From assembly GCA_002478565.1 (NCBI GenBank), contig DLPC01000019.1, forward strand, positions 1 to 64,000: a stretch of DNA of 64,000 nt, read 5' to 3'. Shown here piece after piece: positions 17,252-24,975 of this stretch. Every line of letters begins with the position of its first letter. Positions within the stretch are counted from its first letter, which is position 1. This DNA is from Flavobacteriales bacterium UBA7468 (GTDB taxonomy: Bacteria > Bacteroidota > Bacteroidia > Flavobacteriales_D > Crocinitomicaceae). The notes beneath the pieces are model-generated. The model had not been told where the DNA came from and made no database searches. It saw nothing but the letters and a program-made list of their open reading frames with translations. The position numbers and the translations under genes are program-made.

Positions 17252-17779
17252 ATGCCAAATAAAACCATGCGTTTCGCTATCATTGATATTCATGAAAAAG
17301 ATGCTGATCTACTCGCTGAATTGCAACAGAACTGCATCAATGTTTTTCTTGTTGATATTGATATGTCAAAATTCAAAGATGTAAAGCAGATTAAAAATCT
17401 CACAGCAGAGGAAATCAAACAGTTACTGCTATCGGATGAGCAGAAAAACAATAACAATTTTCAAGCGCATCAAAACAAAAAAGGGTTTACAGACCGAGAC
17501 CTGAAGGTGCTCATTTCACTCTGTGATGGACTTACTAGCAAAGAAATCGGTGAACAATTGTATGTATCAAAAAAAACTGTTGATCTCATCAGAACGAAGT
17601 TGTTAAAAGCATATCAGGTCAAGACATCAAACGAACTAATTAGGCTGAGTATCATCGACGGTTTGTATACTCCACGCACAAATTATGAAATTGAGCTTGA
17701 AAAGGAACAGCTTGCACAACAACAGCAAGAAAGAAGAATTTTGCGACTTCAGGGAAAGATTTTGAATGATGAAAATTGA
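17252..17779 (+). CDS. LuxR-type helix-turn-helix regulator with short atypical N-terminus
   Basis: 175 residues. The C-terminal LuxR/GerE HTH spans about 79-139 (FTDRDLKVLISLCDGLTSKE, then YVSKKTVDLIRTKLLKAYQV), followed by a Glu/Gln-rich coiled-coil tail at 145-170. The first 75 residues begin like a response-regulator strand (RFAIIDIHEKDADLL) and end each strand quickly (VFLVDIDMSKF), but are too short for a full receiver and lack a clear phospho-acceptor pocket. It is therefore probably not a standard two-component regulator. An alternative start is the ATG at codon 6. The gene ends where the RCC1 gene's leader begins, so it may regulate or share a transcript with it. Confidence 0.75.
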   Translation: MPNKTMRFAIIDIHEKDADLLAELQQNCINVFLVDIDMSKFKDVKQIKNLTAEEIKQLLLSDEQKNNNNFQAHQNKKGFTDRDLKVLISLCDGLTSKEIGEQLYVSKKTVDLIRTKLLKAYQVKTSNELIRLSIIDGLYTPRTNYEIELEKEQLAQQQQERRILRLQGKILNDEN

Positions 17780-17814
17780 TGAAAGGTTTGAGTATATTTA
17801 TACAAACTTTCTCC

Positions 17815-19245
17815 ATGAAATATATCTCCACTTTTGCATTTATTTTTTTAGTCTTTTCTAACGTCTTTTCCCAAACATGGGTTAAAGTAAGTGCCGGGAC
17901 AGAATATAGTTTAACGCTCAAATCTGACGGTACTTTATGGGCTTGGGGAGCAAATAACTATGGGCAATTGGGCGTGTCATCTCCTTCAAGTAGTAATGTT
18001 CCTTTTCAAGTAGGTTCTGATTCAGATTGGAAAGATATTGCTTGTGGTAGTTTTCATATTTTAGCCATGAAGACAGATAGTACTTTGTGGTCTTGGGGAT
18101 TTAATGCTTCAGGGCAGCTTGGCCTGGGGAATACAACAAATATTGTAACTCCTCAACAAATTGGTTCAGATCACGATTGGGTTCAAATTGAATGCGGAAC
18201 CGTAAACAGCGCTGCCATCAAAGCCAATGGAACGCTATGGATGTGGGGTAATAATTTATATGGTCAGTGCGGAATTGGTAATAATACGGATGTACTGATA
18301 CCGACTCAAGTTGGAAGTGCAAATACTTGGAAAACCATCTCATTAGGTGGTCTTCATGCACTAGGTATACAAGAGGAAGCAACTCAGCATGTTTTGTATG
18401 CTTGGGGATTCAACTCTACTGGCCAGTTGGGTTTAGGAAATACAACTGATGTGAATGTCCCGACGGCCGTCTTAATGCCAGTTGGTCAAGTTTTAGACTG
18501 GAAAAGCACTTCTGCGGGTTTTCAGTTTTCAAGCGCAGTTGCACAAAATGGCACCGCTTGGACTTGGGGTTTTAATGGCAACGGGCAGTTAGGCTTAGGT
18601 GACACACAAGACCGCGATGTTATTACACAACTCGGCAATTTAACAAACTGGAACCAAATTACGGCCGGTTCTTCTTTTGCCTATGGCACCCTGACAGACG
18701 CCACTCAATTTTCTTGGGGTTTCAATGGATTCGGAATGCTCTCTATTGGCACCCTGCAATCACAAAACACGCCTTATCCACTCACACTACTTTCTACCAA
18801 CATCAATAGCATTGCGCTTGCAGAAGGTGCGCCAAGTGGCAATCAACTGTATGGCATGCATGTGCTGGCACTTTCTAATGATAGTTTAAGTATTTGTACT
18901 GTAGGCGCCAATTACACAGGGCAACTCGGTATAGGCACTACTTCTTCTAGAAATTACTTTGAATGCGATGTCGAACCTATCACAGGTATCGATGAAAAAC
19001 CAAATATCGAACTCTCACTTTACCCCAACCCAACAACTGGCAAATTCACCATCGAAGCACCATTTGAAACAGGGCAGCAAGTTCAAATTTTCAATGTCAA
19101 TGGGCAACGTGTATTTTCGCAACCCATCCTAAATTCAGGATTGAATCTATCTCTTGACGCAAACCTGCCTCAAGGTTTGTACTTACTCAAATTGATCAAT
19201 GAAGAGGGTAGTCAGATAGGGAGTAGTAGAATGGTGGTGGAGTAA
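17815..19245 (+). CDS. RCC1-repeat beta-propeller protein with T9SS type A sorting domain
   Basis: 476 residues from the ATG at 17815, chosen because the signal peptide (MKYISTFAFIFLVFSNVFSQ) starts there. Earlier in-frame starts at 17776 and 17779 overlap the regulator gene's stop. Seven RCC1/ATS1-type repeats follow, each with W-x-W-G-x-N-x-x-G-Q-L-G-(L/I)-G (for example AWGANNYGQLG, SWGFNASGQLGLGN, TWGFNGNGQLGLGD). The sixth is degenerate (FSWGFNGFGMLSIGT). Seven repeats make one closed seven-bladed propeller. The C-terminus is a type A sorting domain (LSLYPNPTTGKFTIEAPF, LPQGLYLLKLI, RMVVE). It should be secreted; the binding partner is unknown. Confidence 0.88.
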   Translation: MKYISTFAFIFLVFSNVFSQTWVKVSAGTEYSLTLKSDGTLWAWGANNYGQLGVSSPSSSNVPFQVGSDSDWKDIACGSFHILAMKTDSTLWSWGFNASGQLGLGNTTNIVTPQQIGSDHDWVQIECGTVNSAAIKANGTLWMWGNNLYGQCGIGNNTDVLIPTQVGSANTWKTISLGGLHALGIQEEATQHVLYAWGFNSTGQLGLGNTTDVNVPTAVLMPVGQVLDWKSTSAGFQFSSAVAQNGTAWTWGFNGNGQLGLGDTQDRDVITQLGNLTNWNQITAGSSFAYGTLTDATQFSWGFNGFGMLSIGTLQSQNTPYPLTLLSTNINSIALAEGAPSGNQLYGMHVLALSNDSLSICTVGANYTGQLGIGTTSSRNYFECDVEPITGIDEKPNIELSLYPNPTTGKFTIEAPFETGQQVQIFNVNGQRVFSQPILNSGLNLSLDANLPQGLYLLKLINEEGSQIGSSRMVVE

Positions 19246-19264
19246 ATTTGATATAATTATTTGA

Positions 19265-20164
19265 TTAAAAGTAACTTTTGGCCAAGATGTCGGCTTCCTT
19301 TTCTTTGCTGCAGTTCTTCAATGAAATATTCAAATGCTCAAGAAAAATCTCCTTTTTACCATGTAAAAGTATGTGCGCAGCTTCGTGGAAAAATGTTGGC
19401 CAGAAATCAACCGAACGGTATCCTACGGCTATCTGAATGAGCGGTAGATTATTTACCCACCGAGTAGCTCCTTTCACATTTAAATCCTTTACTGGAAAGG
19501 TATTCACTACATGAACTCCTACTTTGACGCACGATAGTTGTAGTTGTTCAAATGATATTTCTGATTTTTGTTTTGCTAACAATCGAAGCGTATTTTTAAA
19601 TTGTCTTTCAGAGTAGGGGTTCGTTAACAAATCAGATGCTTGTAATTCGCCAATGCGTAACCAAGTAGCAATTAAATAAGGATTGGGATAATCTAGCAAT
19701 GAGATGCTGAAGTTAACTTTCAATTTTTGTTTCAAATAATAATTTTCCCAAGCATTAACATCGCTAAATCCGAAAAATCTTAGAAGTTCATAGAGTAGTT
19801 CAATTTTTGCACTTTTCTTAGTTATAAAACCTGAATTGACTAACTCTTCGATTGGAAAATGCGTTATCCATGTGATTTGCTCCGCATGATATCTTATTCT
19901 TTTTTGTTCAGCTGCATAAATATCATAAGCCATTTGGTGCTTCACCCAATAGTGAGCGGGAATTCCAAGGGCAAGTTCAAAAAGTATAGCCATGTCTGCC
20001 GTAATACTGCTCTTTTCATTCAAAATAGCTGATATCGTTTTCTCTGGCTTATTAGTTCTTACAGCAAATTCCTTTGAGCCAATATTGAGTTCCCGAAGCT
20101 TTTCAGCGAGAACAGATCCCGGGTGATGTATTTGTTTAGGTTGATAGGGTTTTTGGGTTTTCAT
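19265..20164 (-). CDS. higA: HigA-type antitoxin fused to ImmA/IrrE metallopeptidase domain, C-terminally short
   Basis: 299 residues from the ATG at 20162-20164; the frame to 20179 would need TTG. Residues 17-70 form the HigA-type XRE helix-turn-helix (HPGSVLAEKLRELNIGSKEF, TISAILNEKSSITADMA, LGIPAHYW). The C-terminal half is an ImmA/IrrE peptidase-like domain with zinc-site HEAAH at 260-264 and a downstream EKEAD. The family normally continues 40-60 residues beyond EAD; here the stop follows at AKSYF, 20 bases before the convergent T9SS gene's end, so the C-terminus looks lost. Role: binds and represses its operon and neutralises HigB. Its toxin partner directly upstream is broken. Confidence 0.8.
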   Translation of the reverse strand: MKTQKPYQPKQIHHPGSVLAEKLRELNIGSKEFAVRTNKPEKTISAILNEKSSITADMAILFELALGIPAHYWVKHQMAYDIYAAEQKRIRYHAEQITWITHFPIEELVNSGFITKKSAKIELLYELLRFFGFSDVNAWENYYLKQKLKVNFSISLLDYPNPYLIATWLRIGELQASDLLTNPYSERQFKNTLRLLAKQKSEISFEQLQLSCVKVGVHVVNTFPVKDLNVKGATRWVNNLPLIQIAVGYRSVDFWPTFFHEAAHILLHGKKEIFLEHLNISLKNCSKEKEADILAKSYF

Positions 20165-20165
20165 T

Positions 20166-20344
20166 TCAGTGGTAATCAATAATTTCTATAATTTGTACAC
20201 GGCATAGATCTGCTATCTTTCCTCCTTCATTAAAATTGTTCTGTTTTGGAAAGCAATTCACTTCAAAAACAAGGCGATAAGGGTGACTTAACTTTCATCA
20301 TTTGCCAGTTTTTTGAGCTTCAGATTTTCAAAGTGAATTTCCAT
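20166..20344 (-). pseudogene. higB: HigB-type RelE/ParE-family toxin remnant with internal deletion
   Basis: Two pieces in different frames match the ends of a HigB-like toxin. ATG 20344 to TAA 20288 encodes the N-terminus MEIHFENLKLKKLANDES. A second frame ending at TGA 20166-20168 encodes HPYRLVFEV … CRVQIIEIIDYH, the hallmark C-terminal strand and IxIxDYH ending of the family. About 50 central residues normally between them are missing. The stop is one base from the antitoxin ATG, as in intact higBA operons. Family knowledge: the toxin is an mRNA-cleaving endonuclease; this version cannot fold normally. It is too short and too broken to appear as one open frame. Confidence 0.8.
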
Positions 20345-20468
20345 TACAAAAATAAAAATAATTAACATTAAATGTTGTTTAAAAAAAATATTTTTTTGTT
20401 TGACATGAAAGTACCCTATATAAATAGCTTTAAAACAAGAAAATTACGGACGGGATAGTTACTTTTAA

Positions 20469-20476
20469 TAAATTTG
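20469..20476 (+). promoter_or_regulatory. TAnnTTTG-like -7 element before the gene at 20529
   Basis: TAAATTTG matches the Bacteroidota -7 consensus TAnnTTTG, 53 bases before the ATG. A convincing -33 TTG at the right distance is not visible, so the call rests on this one element. Confidence 0.3.
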
Positions 20477-20528
20477 AAATCATGTCCAAAATCATCCCTT
20501 CAAGCTACGACCGCACATAAATTTAATA

Positions 20529-21458
20529 ATGAAAACAGCATTCTTCATCAGCATTTTTGTACTTCTATCAGGCTTTGTATGCGCTCAAACTACAGATTAC
20601 AAATTATACAGAAAACCTTTGAAGCATCAAACTCCAAAAGAAAAAGAGATTCTACTGATAAAGCGTAATTGTCTAATCGCTTCACAACTTCAAATTGAAC
20701 TGCAGTATTACGAGAAAAATGGTGTCCAGAAAGCAGCTGCTATGGCTACACACTCAACCAATAGCAAATATCGTGCTTATAAAAGGCGTTTTGATTATAT
20801 AATTCTAAATACACCAAAAATCCATGCTGCAGATCAGGCGGAAGCAAGAAAAAAGCTTTTTGATTTGTATCCTGACACCCTTGCTTTGAAAGATGAATAC
20901 CAACGTTTACTTGTCATGGATTCTACACTTTCCAAGAATTTATTGGCTATGATGGAGGCTATTGATCATAAGGGGAAGAGAGCAGACAAAACGCAATATA
21001 CAGAAGAAGAATTCTTTCAAGTTGCTTCCCGCTTTTTTTATATCGACGACATTCTTTCGGATACAAGCTTTCAAACCCATATCTGTATAGGAATAAATGG
21101 AGTCAATCAAACCAATGATGAAAAGGATTTGACGCTTTTGGCAGCGTTTAGCTATGAGGCAATTTTCAGTGATTTTGATCGAGAAGCTTCTGTAGTTGAG
21201 CAAGTTTTTGAAAAACACAAGAAAGAGCTCGAGCAAAAAATGCAGTCCAGAGAAAACAACAAAGCTGATTTAGAAACGCTGCGCAATGACTTGTATACGC
21301 GCATGGCTCAAGATTTAGTTTTTCAAAAGGTTTTAATGGACGCCTACCATCAAAATAAAGAGAATTTGGCTTTTAAGTTGAAACCAAATAACGCCTATAT
21401 TTTTCACTTGATTCCTTCGATTAAAGATAATGCTTTCCACTTGCGGAACTTACACTGA
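20529..21458 (+). CDS. Hypothetical secreted protein
   Basis: 309 residues with a clear signal peptide (MKTAFFISIFVLLSGFVCAQ). The mature protein is rich in Lys, Glu and Asp with predicted long helices (QVFEKHKKELEQKMQSRE), unlike the beta-rich T9SS cargo nearby, and has no sorting domain. No family was recognised. It probably stays in the periplasm. It overlaps the next gene's proposed start by 29 bases, so the two may be translated together. Confidence 0.6.
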   Translation: MKTAFFISIFVLLSGFVCAQTTDYKLYRKPLKHQTPKEKEILLIKRNCLIASQLQIELQYYEKNGVQKAAAMATHSTNSKYRAYKRRFDYIILNTPKIHAADQAEARKKLFDLYPDTLALKDEYQRLLVMDSTLSKNLLAMMEAIDHKGKRADKTQYTEEEFFQVASRFFYIDDILSDTSFQTHICIGINGVNQTNDEKDLTLLAAFSYEAIFSDFDREASVVEQVFEKHKKELEQKMQSRENNKADLETLRNDLYTRMAQDLVFQKVLMDAYHQNKENLAFKLKPNNAYIFHLIPSIKDNAFHLRNLH

Positions 21459-21705
21459 TTTTTCAAACGGTATTGTGCTGTCTGCAGGCTGTAGTTTTGG
21501 TCGAAAAGTAAATGGTTTAGCAATTAACCTTTTTGCGAATAAATATTATGTAGCAAATGGGGTAGAGCTCGGAATACAAAATCAGGCGCACAAGGTAAAC
21601 GGCTTGCAAGTTGGCTTATTCAATCGTTGTGTTGAGCTAAACGGTTTGCAAATTGGCCTTTGGAATATCAATGAAAAACGCAAGATGACATTGATCAATT
21701 GGTAA
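21430..21705 (+). CDS. Short LA_2272-like surface-repeat protein, N-terminally incomplete
   Basis: 91 residues made of repeats with the pattern N-G-(L/V)-x-(I/L/V)-G-(L/I)-x-N (KVNGLAINLF, KVNGLQVGLFNRC, ELNGLQIGLWNINEK), as in LA_2272-type surface-repeat proteins. The ending NINEKRKMTLINW is typical of these proteins' C-termini in Flavobacteria. Unlike full-length members there is no signal peptide; the start overlaps the upstream gene, and only about three repeats remain. It could be a shortened gene whose leader was replaced, or a second cistron translated with the upstream gene. Function unknown. Confidence 0.55.
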   Translation: MLSTCGTYTDFSNGIVLSAGCSFGRKVNGLAINLFANKYYVANGVELGIQNQAHKVNGLQVGLFNRCVELNGLQIGLWNINEKRKMTLINW

Positions 21706-21744
21706 GTCTACCCCAACAAATCATCATCCTGACACAATAAATCC

Positions 21745-21972
21745 CTACAACTCCTTCACCCAAATGATATTCACGGGGCAGTTTTTGGCGGCAAGTTCGT
21801 TTTCTTCTTTTTCGAAGTCGGGGAGGTTGATGGTGTAGAAGCCACGTTTTTCTTTGGCGCCAACGAGGGTGCAACGGCCATCTTTTTTACTGATGCGCCA
21901 GCGGTGTGGAGCGGCTTCAACACAGGCATTGCAGCCAATGCAGCGCTCGCGTTGTTGACTCACTTGGATCAT
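21745..21972 (-). CDS. Single-cluster [4Fe-4S] ferredoxin
   Basis: 75 residues. The cluster ligands are C11, C14 and C17 (CIGCNACVEAAPHRW) and C65 in NCPVNIIWV, the 3+1 pattern of one [4Fe-4S] cluster. The start ATG overlaps the stop of the U32 gene by four bases (ATGA 21969-21972), so the two are translated together. The ferredoxin probably delivers electrons to the U32 protein's iron-sulfur cluster; this is inferred from the coupling. Confidence 0.88.
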   Translation of the reverse strand: MIQVSQQRERCIGCNACVEAAPHRWRISKKDGRCTLVGAKEKRGFYTINLPDFEKEENELAAKNCPVNIIWVKEL

Positions 21973-23198
21973 TCGCTGACCAATTTGTAGAGTTTGTCTG
22001 AGGGTCTGATTTTTTCTGGTAGCGCGATGCTGAAAATTTGTCCTTTTTTAGCTTCGTCTGTGGGGCCGTCATCGAGGTGGATGCTTTGGACTTCACTTTC
22101 GATGTAACCTGTGGTTGGGCCCGTAACTATGATTTTGTCGCCCACTTTTAAAGAGTACGCCTCGCAATCAAATTCGGCAACGCCAATTTTGTCATAGTAA
22201 TGCAGGCCTTTGGCGATATAAATTTTCTTTTGCGTGGCTACAGAGCCAGGCACATTGGACCATTCGCCCATTTGGCGCCCTAAATAATAACCATCCCAGA
22301 AACCTCTATTGAAAACTGTAGATAAGCGCTCTTTCCAGTTTTGAATGGCTTTAAGGTTGTAGGCCTCGGTGCCAAGCGCATCTATGGCTTCGCGGTAACA
22401 TTGGGTAGTCGTGTAGACGTAATCTGAGGCACGGCCGCGTCCTTCAATTTTTAGTACAGAAACCCCAGCCGCTACAATTTGATCAATAAAATCAATAGTA
22501 CAAAGGTCTTTGGCGGACATGATGTATTCGTTGTCGAGTTCATACTCAGTGCCATCTTCTTTGTCAGTGACAATATAACTATGGCGACAGTTTTGAATGC
22601 AAGCACCGCGGTTGGCACTGGCAAAATGTGAGTGTAAACTGAGGTAGCATTTGCCCGAAACAGCCATGCATAAAGCACCATGTGCAAAAACTTCAAGTCG
22701 CACTAAGTTACCGCTAGGCCCTATGATCTGCTGTCGCTCAATTTCGCGTGAAATTTCGGCTACTTGTTTCAGTGATAATTCTCGAGATAAAACGACAACA
22801 TCGGCAAAAGCTGCAAAAAAGGCTACCGTTTCTACGTTGGTGACATTTGCTTGTGTTGAAATATGCACGGGCATGCCAATAGACTTAGCAAATTGCATTA
22901 CGGCAAAATCTGAGGCAATGACAGCGTTGATGCCGTCGTCTTTTGCGGCTTGCACGATTGTTTTCATGAGGTTCATGTCGTGCTGGTACAAAATGGTATT
23001 GAGCGTGAGGTACATTTTAACCTGCTGCTCTTTGCCAATTGCTGCTATTTTTTTGAGGTCCTCTAAGGTGAAATTATTGGAAGAGCGCGCCCGCATATTG
23101 AGTTGCTCAATGCCAAAATAAATAGAATCACAGCCTGCTTTAATGGCAGACATGAGGGCTTCATAAGAACCCGCAGGAGACATTAACTCTACATTCAT
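21969..23198 (-). CDS. Peptidase U32-family protein (TrhP/YegQ-like)
   Basis: 409 residues. The N-terminal TIM-barrel-like domain (VELMSPAGSYEALMSAIKAG, QAAKDDGINAVIASD) is followed by the U32 signature EVFAHGALCMAVSGKCYLS and SANRGACIQNC. Four cysteines (C177, C184, C200, C204) sit where U32 proteins bind an iron-sulfur cluster. A C-terminal domain after residue 310 carries GYIESEVQSIHLDDG. Family knowledge: characterised U32 members act in tRNA or rRNA hydroxylation (TrhP, RlhA) using prephenate, rather than as plain peptidases. The tRNA wobble-uridine role is the most likely assignment given its length and context. It is in operon with the ferredoxin. Confidence 0.85.
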   Translation of the reverse strand: MNVELMSPAGSYEALMSAIKAGCDSIYFGIEQLNMRARSSNNFTLEDLKKIAAIGKEQQVKMYLTLNTILYQHDMNLMKTIVQAAKDDGINAVIASDFAVMQFAKSIGMPVHISTQANVTNVETVAFFAAFADVVVLSRELSLKQVAEISREIERQQIIGPSGNLVRLEVFAHGALCMAVSGKCYLSLHSHFASANRGACIQNCRHSYIVTDKEDGTEYELDNEYIMSAKDLCTIDFIDQIVAAGVSVLKIEGRGRASDYVYTTTQCYREAIDALGTEAYNLKAIQNWKERLSTVFNRGFWDGYYLGRQMGEWSNVPGSVATQKKIYIAKGLHYYDKIGVAEFDCEAYSLKVGDKIIVTGPTTGYIESEVQSIHLDDGPTDEAKKGQIFSIALPEKIRPSDKLYKLVSE

Positions 23199-23229
23199 GG
23201 CGCAAAGTTAAAATATTGTTGGAAAAATA

Positions 23230-23694
23230 TTAGGCTTGAACTTTAGGAATAAGCTTGACATTCAGCGCTACCCAACCTTTTTGACCTTTGCTTTTTTCGA
23301 AGCTTACTTCGTCGCGCTCGGCAATTTGTTGTGATAAATTGGCGGCGTGTACAAAAATGTTTTCGCCACTGGCTTTGTCTTTGATGAAGCCATAACCTTT
23401 TGAATCATTGAAGAAGATAACGGTGCCTGTGTCTGCTGCGTCGTCTTCGTCTGATTCTTCGCGGCGTGGGATACCAATTTCGATATCTTCTGCTTCGATT
23501 TCAATTCGTGTGCTAGGATCAATAGGAGCATCTACAATACGACCATATTCGTCGACGTAAGCCATCATGCTGTCAAGGCCTCCACCACCAGAATTTGCCT
23601 TTCTCTCTTCAGAACGCAATAATTTTTCTTTTTTCTTTTTTGCTTTGAGTTTTTCTTTTTCCTTTTTAGAGAAGGTTTCCTTGGATTTTGCCAT
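23230..23694 (-). CDS. Cold-shock domain RNA-binding protein with charged N-terminal extension
   Basis: 154 residues. The first 35 are Lys/Glu-rich (KKEKEKLKAKKKKEKL), probably disordered or helical and RNA-binding. Residues about 40-85 are an acidic linker. The cold-shock fold follows, with RNP1 KGYGFI (99-104) and RNP2 NIFVHA (112-117). This extended form is common in Flavobacteria; plain CspA is about 70 residues. It binds single-stranded RNA and may act as an RNA chaperone. It stands alone, with 97 bases before the glycosyltransferase gene, and shows no visible 5' UTR thermosensor that I can name. Confidence 0.85.
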   Translation of the reverse strand: MAKSKETFSKKEKEKLKAKKKKEKLLRSEERKANSGGGGLDSMMAYVDEYGRIVDAPIDPSTRIEIEAEDIEIGIPRREESDEDDAADTGTVIFFNDSKGYGFIKDKASGENIFVHAANLSQQIAERDEVSFEKSKGQKGWVALNVKLIPKVQA

Positions 23695-23791
23695 TAGAGC
23701 GTGTTAGTTATTAAATTGCCGTGTGAAATAGTAGGATGAGAGGCAACTTACAATAACAATGGCGTGAATGAGCCACAAAGATACAAAAAAC

Positions 23792-24952
23792 TTACTGATG
23801 TCGCTTGGTTGGTTGCCAAACTGAGGATCGAATACCTTTTAAAAATTGAAGTAAGCCTAAAAACAAGGCTATATTCATGCTGACAAAATGAATGATGTAT
23901 CGCAAAAAGACGACGTGTGTTTGTTGCTTACGCGCGAAGTAATCCACTATAAAAGTAAGTGGGATCATAATGATTATAAAGTAACAAATGCTGTAAAACA
24001 AAGAGTGCTCTGCCTCAGCAAGCACCTGTAAGATCATAAAAATTAAAAATACTGGACCAATCCAACGCAATACTTTATGAGAGAAAAATGCGAAGGATAT
24101 ACCATTGAATTTGAACAATAAACGCCAAAAACGACTAAGATTTTGAAAGTTTCCGGCAGAAATTCTGATTTTGCGTTTGAATTCAATCAAGAGGTCATTG
24201 GAAACATCTTCCAAGACCACTGCATTTTGTTCATTAATACACTTAAAGCCTTTTTCTAGGCAAGTCATGTTGATGAAGAAATCATCTACTAAAAAATTAG
24301 CTGGAATGGGTGTAAAACAGATTTTTCGAAAAGCAAAACACCCTCCGAAAGGCCCCATCATTGCCCCCCACAAAGCACTTTCAGCTTCTTTCACCTTTAC
24401 TTCACCAGCAATATAGTTGGACTCAGGCATAGAAATTCCGGTGTTTTTCAGGCCGTAGTTTTTCATGCGCGTGTCAACCAAACCTATTGACGGATCAATA
24501 AAGTGTTGGCTGAGCGCCTTGAGTGTGTCTTTGGTAAACAAGACATTGGCATCGGTAAGTACAATGATTTCGTGCTGGGCGATGGCGACAAGTGCATTGA
24601 CAATCTTTATTTTTCCTTGGCGTTCTGAAAAATTATGCACTTTATAATGCGGGAATTTTTCTTGGAAAGATTCAGCAATAAGACCGCTAAAATCTGTAGA
24701 TTGGTCAATGCCAATAATGATTTCCAAGGAGTTTAGGTCGTAGTCCGAGGCTAAAATGGAATTGAGTTTCTCTGCTAAAACTTGTTCTTCGTTATGTGCT
24801 GGAATAATGATACTTAGGGCCGGACGGTGTGTCAACATGGACCTGTTCGATATTATTCCTTTTTTACGAATGAGTAATTTTAGTATAAAGGGGTAGAGCA
24901 CATAGCTGTGCAAGATGAAAATAAACCCTAACCAAAATAGAAAACTCAACAT
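23792..24952 (-). CDS. Membrane glycosyltransferase, family 2
   Basis: 386 residues from the ATG at 24950-24952; a TTG nine bases upstream is less likely. An N-terminal membrane helix (LSFLFWLGFIFILHSYVLYP) is followed by the GT2 catalytic domain: LSIIIPAHNEEQVLAEKLNS, IIGIDQST, a metal-binding segment in VLTDANVLF, and the acceptor-site stretch VDDFFINMTCLEKGF. Three C-terminal membrane helices follow (residues about 300-380). The layout resembles poly-GlcNAc or cellulose-synthase-like enzymes that both polymerise and export. It lies 23 bases after a GT4 gene, so the pair probably acts on one surface glycan or lipid-linked sugar. The exact sugar is unknown. Confidence 0.8.
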   Translation of the reverse strand: MLSFLFWLGFIFILHSYVLYPFILKLLIRKKGIISNRSMLTHRPALSIIIPAHNEEQVLAEKLNSILASDYDLNSLEIIIGIDQSTDFSGLIAESFQEKFPHYKVHNFSERQGKIKIVNALVAIAQHEIIVLTDANVLFTKDTLKALSQHFIDPSIGLVDTRMKNYGLKNTGISMPESNYIAGEVKVKEAESALWGAMMGPFGGCFAFRKICFTPIPANFLVDDFFINMTCLEKGFKCINEQNAVVLEDVSNDLLIEFKRKIRISAGNFQNLSRFWRLLFKFNGISFAFFSHKVLRWIGPVFLIFMILQVLAEAEHSLFYSICYFIIIMIPLTFIVDYFARKQQTHVVFLRYIIHFVSMNIALFLGLLQFLKGIRSSVWQPTKRHQ

Positions 24953-24975
24953 GTACGGCAATATTAAGGATAATT

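Noticed and set aside
22651..23121. 156-codon open frame opposite the U32 gene
   Set aside because: It is antisense to a conserved gene, with no family match and composition following the complement of the real frame.
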